From: Megasphaera massiliensis
Lineage (GTDB): Bacteria > Bacillota > Negativicutes > Veillonellales > Megasphaeraceae
Direction of reading: 5' to 3'
Assembly: GCF_000455225.1 (NCBI RefSeq)
Contig: NZ_HF954535.1
Span: 19,481 to 59,162, forward strand
DNA: 39,682 nt
Positions 22,382 to 28,142 of the stretch are shown here, one piece after another (positions within the stretch are counted from its first letter, which is position 1; each line of letters opens with the position of its first letter). The notes under the pieces were generated by a model, which did no database searches, was not told the origin of the DNA, and saw nothing but the letters and a program-made list of their open reading frames with translations. A program made the position numbers and the translations under genes.

Positions 22382-23632
22382 CTAATAGTTGATGCGCTTG
22401 GCTACGACCTTATCGCGGGTCATTACCTCTGACATGGCGTAGCGCACGGCGTCGATAGCATGGTTGTTAGCGTCAGGGTACGCGGATATAAATTGCCCGT
22501 CCTTGTTACGCTCGTACTCGTAGCCGACAAACTCCTTGTACGTGTTCGGGCATCGGCGCTTATCGATGTAGATGTGCGCCCGATTTTGCAGCCACCTCAT
22601 CCCAAAGGGCACGCTGTCCGGCCCCTTCCGGGCTCCCGATATCCGCAGCCCATAATCGGCCATCTCGGCGATGCTCTTAGGCTCCGCACTATCAGCTAAT
22701 AGCCGGCCGCCATTGATGCGGCTTAGGATCTTGCGAGACGCTTGGCTGCTAGTCAGTTTCTGCTGATACAGCTCATCGTAGATATACAAGGCCTCGTGCT
22801 TAGCGTCGTAATGCGTGGCTACGTAGGCCAGCGGGTCGACGGCAAACCCAAAGTCAAGGCCGTAATATAACCGGTCAAACTGGGCTACCATGTCATCCGG
22901 CATCGGCAAGTCCTCGACATTGTCAAATACCGCGCCACCGGTGCCAGTTACCTCACCGAGGTACTCATGGCGATAGGCTGTCTCGTTTTTGGCCTTGAGT
23001 TTCTCGGCCTCCAGCAAAAACTGGTCGCCGAGCCACTCCAGCGGTACGTCCAGGTAGGTCGTCCGGTGCACCATCCGGTCAGGGTAGTCGATAAGGACCT
23101 CCTCGTTAACCCAATTATTGCGGGATTTAGGCGGATTGTACGATGAGAATACCCAATACTTATCGCCGCCGCGAAGTAGCGACTGATTGAGGTTACGTAT
23201 CTCTTCCATGCCGCTAAACTGGTCAAGTTCCTCGTACCAGACGATGCCGATATATCCAAACGGCAGCTTGATAGACTTGACCTTCATGGGATCGTCGACG
23301 CCGAAAAACAGTATTTTCTGGCCGGTATCCCGATAAATAATCTCTTGCGGCGACGTCAGGCATCGGAAACGACCAATCACACCGAGCTGCTCAAGTCCCC
23401 ATTGTATTTGTGGGTACACGCTATTTTTGATGGTATTGCCAACCTTGCGTAATACGACCGCATGACACTCCGGATGCTGCATCAATAGCAGCGGCACCTC
23501 GATGCCGACAAAAGACGACTTCGTCGATCCACGGCCGCCCGGAAGCCAGTAGAAGGTATGTCCCTGGGCCTGCACATCCCAGAAGACAACATCGAAGGAC
23601 GGAGCGATATGATCTGCAATATTAAGCTCCAC
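22382..23632 (-). CDS. terL: Terminase large subunit
   Basis: A 416-aa packaging motor of the PBSX/XtmB type. ATPase: Walker A GGRGSTKSS (about residues 32-40), Walker B with catalytic acid GIVWYEELDQF, then the coupling segment WVFSSYNPP. Nuclease: RNase H-like acids in YGLDFGFAVDPLAYV, LADSAEPKSIAEM and NNHAIDAVRYAM. Starts with GTG after GGGGGAG. It cleaves concatemers and pumps DNA into the prohead. cos or pac type cannot be told from this sequence. Confidence 0.95.
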   Translation of the reverse strand: MELNIADHIAPSFDVVFWDVQAQGHTFYWLPGGRGSTKSSFVGIEVPLLLMQHPECHAVVLRKVGNTIKNSVYPQIQWGLEQLGVIGRFRCLTSPQEIIYRDTGQKILFFGVDDPMKVKSIKLPFGYIGIVWYEELDQFSGMEEIRNLNQSLLRGGDKYWVFSSYNPPKSRNNWVNEEVLIDYPDRMVHRTTYLDVPLEWLGDQFLLEAEKLKAKNETAYRHEYLGEVTGTGGAVFDNVEDLPMPDDMVAQFDRLYYGLDFGFAVDPLAYVATHYDAKHEALYIYDELYQQKLTSSQASRKILSRINGGRLLADSAEPKSIAEMADYGLRISGARKGPDSVPFGMRWLQNRAHIYIDKRRCPNTYKEFVGYEYERNKDGQFISAYPDANNHAIDAVRYAMSEVMTRDKVVAKRINY

Positions 23633-23644
23633 ACATATCTCCCC

Positions 23645-24301
23645 CTATCGTCGGAATACAAACGATACTGCATCCCCGGTATTGCCGGTTTGCAGGTCCG
23701 CGACTTCGGCCTTGAGTTTCTCGATCCGCAGGCGCTGCTCTTCGTCCGCGAGTCCCTGCCGGCACATCTCGTCATATTGCTTAATCATCGAGTTAAGTGT
23801 TGCCATTGCCCGGGCCTGGGCCATCAAGAAATTAGCCTGCCGGTTGTCCGCAAACTGGACCTCAAACTCTATTTCCTTCGTCGAGTCCCCGTATTTCTTG
23901 CGACGTACCAACATGCTATGGTCTTTTTCGTTATCGACATACATGATCTTCTGGGCTCGAATAATAGCCGCATACTTGATACAGATATTTTCCCATAGAA
24001 TATCTATCGCCGATTTTTCCTCCAGAGCCTCAACTAGCTCCCGCGTTTCGTCCGGCAGATACTTAGCATATAGCCCATGCACAAGCGCATTCTGATTGCC
24101 CTTATGGCTCTCACCGGAGCCGACGGCGTTATTATTGTAATAAGGTGCACCCGTTTTTTTGTGTGCACCCTTCTTACGGGTCCATTTGTATCGCCGCTGC
24201 CACGACTTGACGGTGTTGAGCGATACGCCGTGTTTTTTCGCGATATCCTTATATTTCATGCCCTTAACATAATCGTTATAGGCTTTTTCCTGCGTTGTCA
24301 C
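23645..24301 (-). CDS. terS: Terminase small subunit
   Basis: A 218-aa protein starting with GTG after GGAGGTGGTGAG. The N-terminal helix-turn-helix (YKDIAKKHGVSLNTVKSWQR, residues about 17-36) is the DNA-recognition part. A basic segment (RRYKWTRKKGAHKKTGAPYY) and helical oligomerisation region follow (YAAIIRAQKIMYVDNEKDHS; MAQARAMATLNSMIKQYDEM). The family is the PBSX/YqaS-like small terminase, which binds the packaging site and presents it to the large subunit encoded next. Confidence 0.88.
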   Translation of the reverse strand: MTTQEKAYNDYVKGMKYKDIAKKHGVSLNTVKSWQRRYKWTRKKGAHKKTGAPYYNNNAVGSGESHKGNQNALVHGLYAKYLPDETRELVEALEEKSAIDILWENICIKYAAIIRAQKIMYVDNEKDHSMLVRRKKYGDSTKEIEFEVQFADNRQANFLMAQARAMATLNSMIKQYDEMCRQGLADEEQRLRIEKLKAEVADLQTGNTGDAVSFVFRR

Positions 24302-24348
24302 ATACTCACCACCTCCGGCCGTCGTTGTTTGTTCCGTAATCCACGCCC

Positions 24349-24519
24349 TTACTTGATGACTCTATTCCGGCTGCCAGGATACACCGGCCCATGATTGATA
24401 GACGTTCGGCGGTCTATTGGCTTGCGATAAGACTTACAAGGCGTAGGCCCGCCGTTAAGATCTGCCTCGATAACACATGCCCCGCGCTTATTGTGGGTAC
24501 AGTCATACGATCTACACAT
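24349..24519 (-). CDS. Small cysteine-rich protein
   Basis: A 56-aa protein, MCRSYDCTHNKRGACVIEAD onward. The ATG at 24519 is chosen because AAGGAGG stands seven bases upstream; an in-frame extension runs into the tRNA and terminator and is not credible. Four Cys (2, 7, 15 and one near residue 28) could bind one zinc. It lies between the terminator of the tRNA unit and the small terminase. Similar CxxxxC peptides are common in this position in phages of Bacillota, but no function is known to me. Confidence 0.65.
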   Translation of the reverse strand: MCRSYDCTHNKRGACVIEADLNGGPTPCKSYRKPIDRRTSINHGPVYPGSRNRVIK

Positions 24520-24546
24520 CGCGCAGCCTCCTTCCGGGCACGAAAA

Positions 24547-24576
24547 AAGGAACCTAGCACGTTGTCTAAGTTCCTT
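24547..24576 (-). terminator. Terminator downstream of the tRNA genes
   Basis: Minus strand: AAGGAACTTAG pairs with CTAGGTTCCTT (11 bp, one G·U) around an 8-nt loop, followed by at least four T. It lies 13 bp past the 3' end of the tRNA-Trp gene, so it ends the tRNA transcript; the late genes downstream would need antitermination or another promoter. Confidence 0.85.
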
Positions 24577-24588
24577 AAATATTTTTTG

Positions 24589-24664
24589 TGGCAGGACCGG
24601 AAGGACTCGAACCTTCAACCGCTGGTTTTGGAGACCATCACTCTACCAATTGAGCTACAGCCCT
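24589..24664 (-). tRNA. tRNA-Trp (CCA anticodon)
   Basis: A complete 76-nt tRNA on the minus strand: acceptor AGGGCTG/CGGTCCT, D arm GCTC/GAGT region, anticodon loop TCTCCAAAA with CCA, T arm with GGTTCGAGTCC, and an encoded 3' CCA. All arms pair normally. It decodes UGG. Phage tRNAs often match codons rare in the host or replace tRNAs damaged by defence nucleases. Confidence 0.92.
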
Positions 24665-24708
24665 ATGCACCCTCCCCTGTTGTAAAGATTGCGGATAAGG
24701 GAGGGAAA

Positions 24709-24786
24709 AAGCCGGGGCCGGACTTGAACCGGCGACAGGTGAGGGCCTATAACCCCTCAAGCTCTAGCCAACTGAGCTACCCGGCC
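24709..24786 (-). tRNA. Atypical tRNA-like gene, anticodon probably UAU (Ile, AUA codons)
   Basis: Minus strand. Acceptor GGCCGGG/CCCGGCT (7 bp with a terminal G·U), TA at 8-9, D arm GCTC/GAGC with AGTTGGCTA loop, T arm GCCGG TTCAAGT CCGGC: all normal. The anticodon arm is abnormal: TGAGGG/CCCTCA gives 6 bp with an 8-nt loop GTTATAGG, instead of 5 bp and 7 nt. If the first T is U33 the anticodon is UAU. The variable region is CCTGTC, about one base longer than usual. No CCA is encoded. It may be functional with altered reading properties, or a decayed gene. Confidence 0.7.
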
Positions 24787-24911
24787 ATGACGGCCCCTAA
24801 GGGCCTGTGACAGTGTGTGGGATGGCGGCAATCAGCGCTTAACGTTGTGTACTGGTGCGTATCACGAGCCGCCGCTCATCCCCAACTCTCTACAATACCA
24901 GTATACTCCTT
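24787..24911. other. Gap between late regulator and tRNA genes
   Basis: Contains a small GGCCC/GGGCC hairpin (24792-24805) next to the tRNA and a possible minus-strand -10 (TATACT, around 24905-24900) without a good -35. An activator-dependent late promoter driven by the adjacent ArpU/RinA-like protein would be expected about here, but I cannot identify it with confidence. Confidence 0.3.
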
Positions 24912-25352
24912 TTAGAGGTCACATTGAGTTACCTTTTGGAGGAAATCCTTATGTATAGCCGTGAACGATTGGAGTGCCCGCCCGTGTACCCTGAAAATAT
25001 ACTTAGGGTTATAATGTTGCTCCTCTGCGATATCATCCCAATCCATGTTATTGATATACCTCGCGTATAAGATATCTTGATAGGTAGCCTCGGGCAGCAT
25101 GTCAATGCGGTTTTTAGCTGCTATCCTCATATCAATAAGGACGTCCCACTCGTCGTTGACCCGGTCAAGATATCGCTCTAGCTTGATATACTTATCAGCA
25201 ATATCAGAGATCTTAGACCCGGACACTCGCTCCGTCAGGCTAGCAGCCTTAAGCGTCAATATATCCGCCTGGACCTCAAGCAATTCCCGTTTAACCTGTT
25301 GTAACTTATAGCGCTGGCGCCTGATGCGCCCCAAGTACTCTTTAGCTGTCAT
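24912..25352 (-). CDS. ArpU/RinA-like late transcription regulator
   Basis: A 146-aa protein starting MTAKEYLGRIRRQRYKLQQV; ATG at 25352 preferred over an adjacent TTG, with AAGGAAG upstream. The N-terminal part is a coiled coil (DUF1492-like) and the C-terminal part is sigma-70 region-4-like: YQDILYARYINNMDWDDIAE, then a recognition-type segment YNPKYIFRVHGRALQ. Proteins of this type in phages of Bacillota activate the packaging, head and lysis operon. Its position at the end of the early region and immediately before tRNAs and terminase agrees. Confidence 0.8.
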   Translation of the reverse strand: MTAKEYLGRIRRQRYKLQQVKRELLEVQADILTLKAASLTERVSGSKISDIADKYIKLERYLDRVNDEWDVLIDMRIAAKNRIDMLPEATYQDILYARYINNMDWDDIAEEQHYNPKYIFRVHGRALQSFTAIHKDFLQKVTQCDL

Positions 25353-25364
25353 CAAGTCACTTCC

Positions 25365-25547
25365 TTACAGCAACACCATAATATAATGGGGGCTTTGCGC
25401 GACCTTGTAGCCCCATTCCTCGACCGTCTGCATGACGGCAGTGTCGACGTCCTGGTCGCCAGTCTTTCTTATTCGAGCCGAGTAGTACCCTTTTTTAATC
25501 GCATTTTTCACTTTGTTCTCAACGTACTGTTTTGTCAGCATTATCAT
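25365..25547 (-). CDS. Small protein of unknown function
   Basis: A 60-aa protein starting MIMLTKQYVENKVKNAIKKG (25547). A longer in-frame start would overlap the previous gene and lacks a ribosome binding site; GAGGGACGTGGG before the chosen ATG is only moderate. Basic N-terminal helix, then DVDTAVMQTVEEWGYKVAQS, with a short hydrophobic C-terminus. Neighbours are late-early small genes and the ArpU-like regulator. No family recognised. Confidence 0.65.
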   Translation of the reverse strand: MIMLTKQYVENKVKNAIKKGYYSARIRKTGDQDVDTAVMQTVEEWGYKVAQSPHYIMVLL

Positions 25548-25560
25548 ATTCCCACGTCCC

Positions 25561-25818
25561 TCATTGTTCCCGGCTAAGCAAGTCCAGTGCATACATAACG
25601 GAGTCTGCTACGGATTCGAGATTGTCCAAACTGTCATACAATTCGTCCGTATCCCAGTCCATCAAGCCGGCGTCGCCAAGCTGGTCCGTTAGTGTCATCG
25701 CTTCGTCGCCCAAAGCCCCGTAAAACGTCCGTTTCATCGTCGTGCGCCCGATTTCTTTATCGCCTTCTTCGACAACTATGGTGTATCCATTCTTATTGAT
25801 AATTACTTTTATTTCCAT
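25561..25818 (-). CDS. Small acidic protein of unknown function
   Basis: An 85-aa protein: three beta-like segments at the N-terminus (MEIKVIINKNGYTIVVEEGD) followed by an acidic helical part (DWDTDELYDSLDNLESVADS). AGGAGGTAATGAC precedes the ATG. Part of the minus-strand early/middle operon between the NLTPH-type protein and the 60-aa protein. Function unknown. Confidence 0.7.
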   Translation of the reverse strand: MEIKVIINKNGYTIVVEEGDKEIGRTTMKRTFYGALGDEAMTLTDQLGDAGLMDWDTDELYDSLDNLESVADSVMYALDLLSREQ

Positions 25819-25833
25819 GTCATTACCTCCTAA

Positions 25834-26535
25834 TTAATCACCATAAGGGGTATATTTCAAGCCCTCTATACGGCTTAACAAAAGCTCTACCTCATGTTCT
25901 TCCAGCCATCCAATAACGTCGTCTGTGATTTCCGTGGAATAGCATATTTCCCCATGTTTTAATACGGCCAGTTCCCACATGCCTTCGGGGCCGCCATATG
26001 TACGAGGCCCCCGGCTAACGTTAGCGCCGTAATTGTTGTCAAACCGGAAAATATTGATCTCGTTGCCCGTATCCTGGTCAATATATGCGTGTATTGACTT
26101 ATATCTGCCAAACTTTTGAGGGATGATATCCTTTGGCAGATCTCCCACGATCGCCAGTCCCTGACAGCCACACGGCTGGCCGTTGGCATCCCGGACCAGT
26201 GGCCCGGGAACGAGGAAATCAGTACGTTGTGGAAGAGCCTCTGCAACGAGTCGAGATACAACATAATAGGTGCCTTCTTCCGGATACGGCACATTTTCGA
26301 CGGCTCCGGCAAAATCCTGATAGGTAATTGTAATACCATCAATATACCCCGCGATAGTCGACTCCTGATGGCATCTAGGGATAGGCCTGTCAGATACGGG
26401 GATATCTCTAAGATGACGGTGCCCGTCGAAAATATTAATTATGTGGGGCGTTAAATTAATAATTTTTACCTTGTATTTATCAGGGTCAAACGGTTTCATC
26501 CTTTTTAATTGCCCATTTTCAAATTCTTGCTGCAT
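25834..26535 (-). CDS. Conserved phage protein of the 'INLTPHxI' type
   Basis: A 233-aa protein starting MQQEFENGQLKRMKPFDPD at 26535, with AGGAGG seven bases upstream (an upstream in-frame ATG at 26568 overlaps the previous gene). Recognisable blocks: KIINLTPHIINIFDG (residues about 24-38), YYVVSRLVAEALPQRTDFLV, PGPLVRDANGQPCGCQGLAI. These blocks recur in a widespread but uncharacterised family of phage and accessory proteins. The C-terminal 90 residues (GPRTYGGPEGMWELAVLKHG onward) seem specific to this protein. No catalytic motif is evident; function unknown. Confidence 0.75.
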   Translation of the reverse strand: MQQEFENGQLKRMKPFDPDKYKVKIINLTPHIINIFDGHRHLRDIPVSDRPIPRCHQESTIAGYIDGITITYQDFAGAVENVPYPEEGTYYVVSRLVAEALPQRTDFLVPGPLVRDANGQPCGCQGLAIVGDLPKDIIPQKFGRYKSIHAYIDQDTGNEINIFRFDNNYGANVSRGPRTYGGPEGMWELAVLKHGEICYSTEITDDVIGWLEEHEVELLLSRIEGLKYTPYGD

Positions 26536-26554
26536 TTTTAATCCTCCTGTTTCG

Positions 26555-26791
26555 TTATAATTTTTCAAAACGTTGTTCCATCTTTTTTAGTTCGCGCTCC
26601 AGGCTATTAATATACATCGCGCGTGTCTTATCCTTGATACCTTCCGGCAAATACCAATAATCCTCGACCTCAAAACCATCGATATGGATCGCTGCCCCAT
26701 TATGCAGACATTCAAGTAAGCTTTTGACTCTATCAATATCTTCCGTTAATTTCTTTCCAATTTCATACCTGTTTAATTCATTTCTCTTCAT
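26555..26791 (-). CDS. Small helical protein
   Basis: A 78-aa charged protein, mostly helical, with a C-terminal amphipathic helix (YINSLERELKKMEQRFEKL) that could form a coiled coil. AAGGAGGATTG lies before the ATG. It precedes the NLTPH-type gene and overlaps its alternative start. Function unknown. Confidence 0.7.
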   Translation of the reverse strand: MKRNELNRYEIGKKLTEDIDRVKSLLECLHNGAAIHIDGFEVEDYWYLPEGIKDKTRAMYINSLERELKKMEQRFEKL

Positions 26792-26818
26792 TTTTTCAAT
26801 CCTCCTTATCTTCCGCCC

Positions 26819-26902
26819 TTATAGCGGCGGCCTGTACTTGATAGTCGTCTTGCGTGCCGGCAGCGGCTGCCAATATTGATTGTCCGAATGGACCGCTGCC
26901 AC
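26819..26902 (-). CDS. Possible very small ORF (27 aa)
   Basis: In the 146-bp gap between 26792 and 26938 the minus strand has GTG at 26902 leading to a 27-aa reading (MAAVHSDNQYWQPLPARKTT onward) that ends at 26819. It has protein-like composition and lies in the same frame as, and directly beyond, the stop of the 26939-27463 gene. It could be a real small gene, the decayed end of that gene, or chance. Low confidence. Confidence 0.25.
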   Translation of the reverse strand: MAAVHSDNQYWQPLPARKTTIKYRPPL

Positions 26903-26938
26903 GCCTTCCGCATTATGTAGTGCCGTTTCCCGGCGTGC

Positions 26939-27463
26939 TTATCTCGCATACTCTCGTAATCTCCCTTGCTCTAAGTCTCTTTCTGGGATGACGCGGCCCT
27001 TGCGCTCATCCTCCCGGAGCCGACGCAATAACGGCAGCAGCTGGTCGACATAATCGTTGAGCGGCTCCTTGGTCTTGTTGTATTGCTCAAGACTGTCCCA
27101 TCCGTGACCGCCGATAATGGGCCGGATGACATAGCCATAGGTCTCATCCTTAACTAACTCGCAGCCGTTGCCACGCAATACGCAGAGTATCGTCGCCAGG
27201 TCCTCGTCGATGATAGCAGCCTCCAGAAATAGCCAGGCCCATTGCCATCGGTCTTCCGGATGATACGGCTTAAAGTCATCCGTATACTCAAGGACCGGCC
27301 AGTTTTCGGGCTTCCGGGCATTCTCGACATGTTGGACGATATTCTCGACGAGGCCCTTAATGTCAGGGTCCCGCTGGAGTAGCTGCGCGTTAGGCTTGCC
27401 CATGGCCTCGAGTACCTCACGGAAGGCCGACCGGGCCCGCTCAATCATCTCCTGCCGTCCCAT
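26939..27463 (-). CDS. Phage protein of unknown function
   Basis: A 174-aa protein starting MGRQEMIERARSAFREVLEA (ATG 27463; AGGAGG is eight bases upstream, better than the GTG at 27472). Predicted mostly helical; a central PYHPEDRWQWAWLFLEAAII segment and a charged C-terminus. It follows the RusA gene in the early/middle operon. No family identified. Confidence 0.7.
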   Translation of the reverse strand: MGRQEMIERARSAFREVLEAMGKPNAQLLQRDPDIKGLVENIVQHVENARKPENWPVLEYTDDFKPYHPEDRWQWAWLFLEAAIIDEDLATILCVLRGNGCELVKDETYGYVIRPIIGGHGWDSLEQYNKTKEPLNDYVDQLLPLLRRLREDERKGRVIPERDLEQGRLREYAR

Positions 27464-27475
27464 ATTGCTCACCTC

Positions 27476-27880
27476 CTACATGTTAATCATTTCCTCGATT
27501 TGCACGTATATCCCAGGTGTCGGTGCGTAAAATTTCTGGATGGCTTCCGACGCCACCTGGGCATCGTCCAGCCAAAAGCCTAGGTCAGTCAGGACGTCCT
27601 TAAGCAGCTTGACGAGATTATCCGTATCGGGCTTGGTTGTCTTCCAGGTATTTTCAGGGTGTTTAGTTGTTGGTGGGTACACCCATTTTGTCACCAACCA
27701 TATAGGGCCTTCCATCGGATGCTCCGGTCGATATTTTGCAAAATTAGCCATAAACATCGCCCGCACCTCTTTGACGGCCGGCGGCTCATATACTACCGGC
27801 TTACCATTCCGTACCGTAACCTTTTTCATTTGGTGCGTCGCCGACGGCATTTTATCCACCGGCAAAAAAAAGTGAATCAT
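27476..27880 (-). CDS. rusA: RusA-type Holliday junction resolvase
   Basis: About 134 aa. The catalytic signature KPDTDNLVKLLKDVL followed by GFWLDDAQV supplies the conserved Asp residues that bind Mg2+ and cleave four-way junctions. MIHFFLPVDKMPSATHQMKK at the N-terminus is the usual first strand. Preceded by AAGGAGGTAGTTAGTG; the start may be the GTG (27883) or the ATG (27880). It resolves recombination and replication intermediates before packaging. The upstream gap (27884-28142) contains strong inverted repeats. Confidence 0.88.
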   Translation of the reverse strand: MIHFFLPVDKMPSATHQMKKVTVRNGKPVVYEPPAVKEVRAMFMANFAKYRPEHPMEGPIWLVTKWVYPPTTKHPENTWKTTKPDTDNLVKLLKDVLTDLGFWLDDAQVASEAIQKFYAPTPGIYVQIEEMINM

Positions 27881-27911
27881 CACTAACTACCTCCTTTTTT
27901 TCTCCCCGCAC

Positions 27912-27991
27912 GGTGCTGATAGGGGAAATAATACGTAAAAGGAAAATGGTGGCGTTCGCACCATTTTTCTAGTATTATTTTCCCCAGCACC
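27912..27991. repeat. Large 80-bp imperfect inverted repeat
   Basis: Successive paired blocks: GGTGCT/AGCACC (27912-27917 and 27986-27991), GGGGAAATAATAC/GTATTATTTTCCCC, and GAAAATGGTG/CACCATTTTTC around a 7-nt loop. An extended hairpin of this size in a gene-free gap next to the primase gene could be part of a replication origin, a structured RNA or an attenuator before rusA. There is no T tract directly after it on the minus strand, so it is not an ordinary terminator. Confidence 0.7.
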
Positions 27992-28008
27992 ACACGGATT
28001 TTTTATAC

Positions 28009-28045
28009 GGAAGGAAATCCATATATATATAACGGATTTCCTTCC
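28009..28045. repeat. 12-bp perfect inverted repeat with AT loop
   Basis: GGAAGGAAATCC (28009-28020) and GGATTTCCTTCC (28034-28045), separated by an AT-rich 13-bp loop. It shares the GGATTTCC core with the 18-bp palindrome at 28124-28141. The surrounding stretch 27992-28123 is very AT-rich and encodes nothing credible. Confidence 0.75.
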
Positions 28046-28123
28046 CAATTTCCCTATTTTTATACAGAAATACAAACGTTTTTCCGTTTTAATATTCACG
28101 GCTATACATAATAGAGAAATTGA

Positions 28124-28141
28124 GAAATCCGTACGGATTTC
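28124..28141. repeat. 18-bp perfect palindrome next to the primase gene
   Basis: GAAATCCGTACGGATTTC, perfectly self-complementary, ending one base before the primase stop codon region. It contains two GGATTTCC-type half sites. Directly adjacent (28144-28153) is TATTTCCGTC, identical to the core of the repressor operators at 36785-36848. It could be a protein-binding site of a replication origin. Confidence 0.7.
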
Positions 28142-28142
28142 C

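Noticed and set aside
24895-24940. A late sigma-70 promoter upstream of the tRNA genes
   Set aside because: TATACT has no matching -35 at 16-18 bp; activator dependence is possible but cannot be shown from the sequence.
27887-28099. A 70-aa minus-strand ORF in the gap before rusA
   Set aside because: It is made of the inverted repeats themselves, lacks a ribosome binding site and protein-like composition; the structural repeats explain it better.
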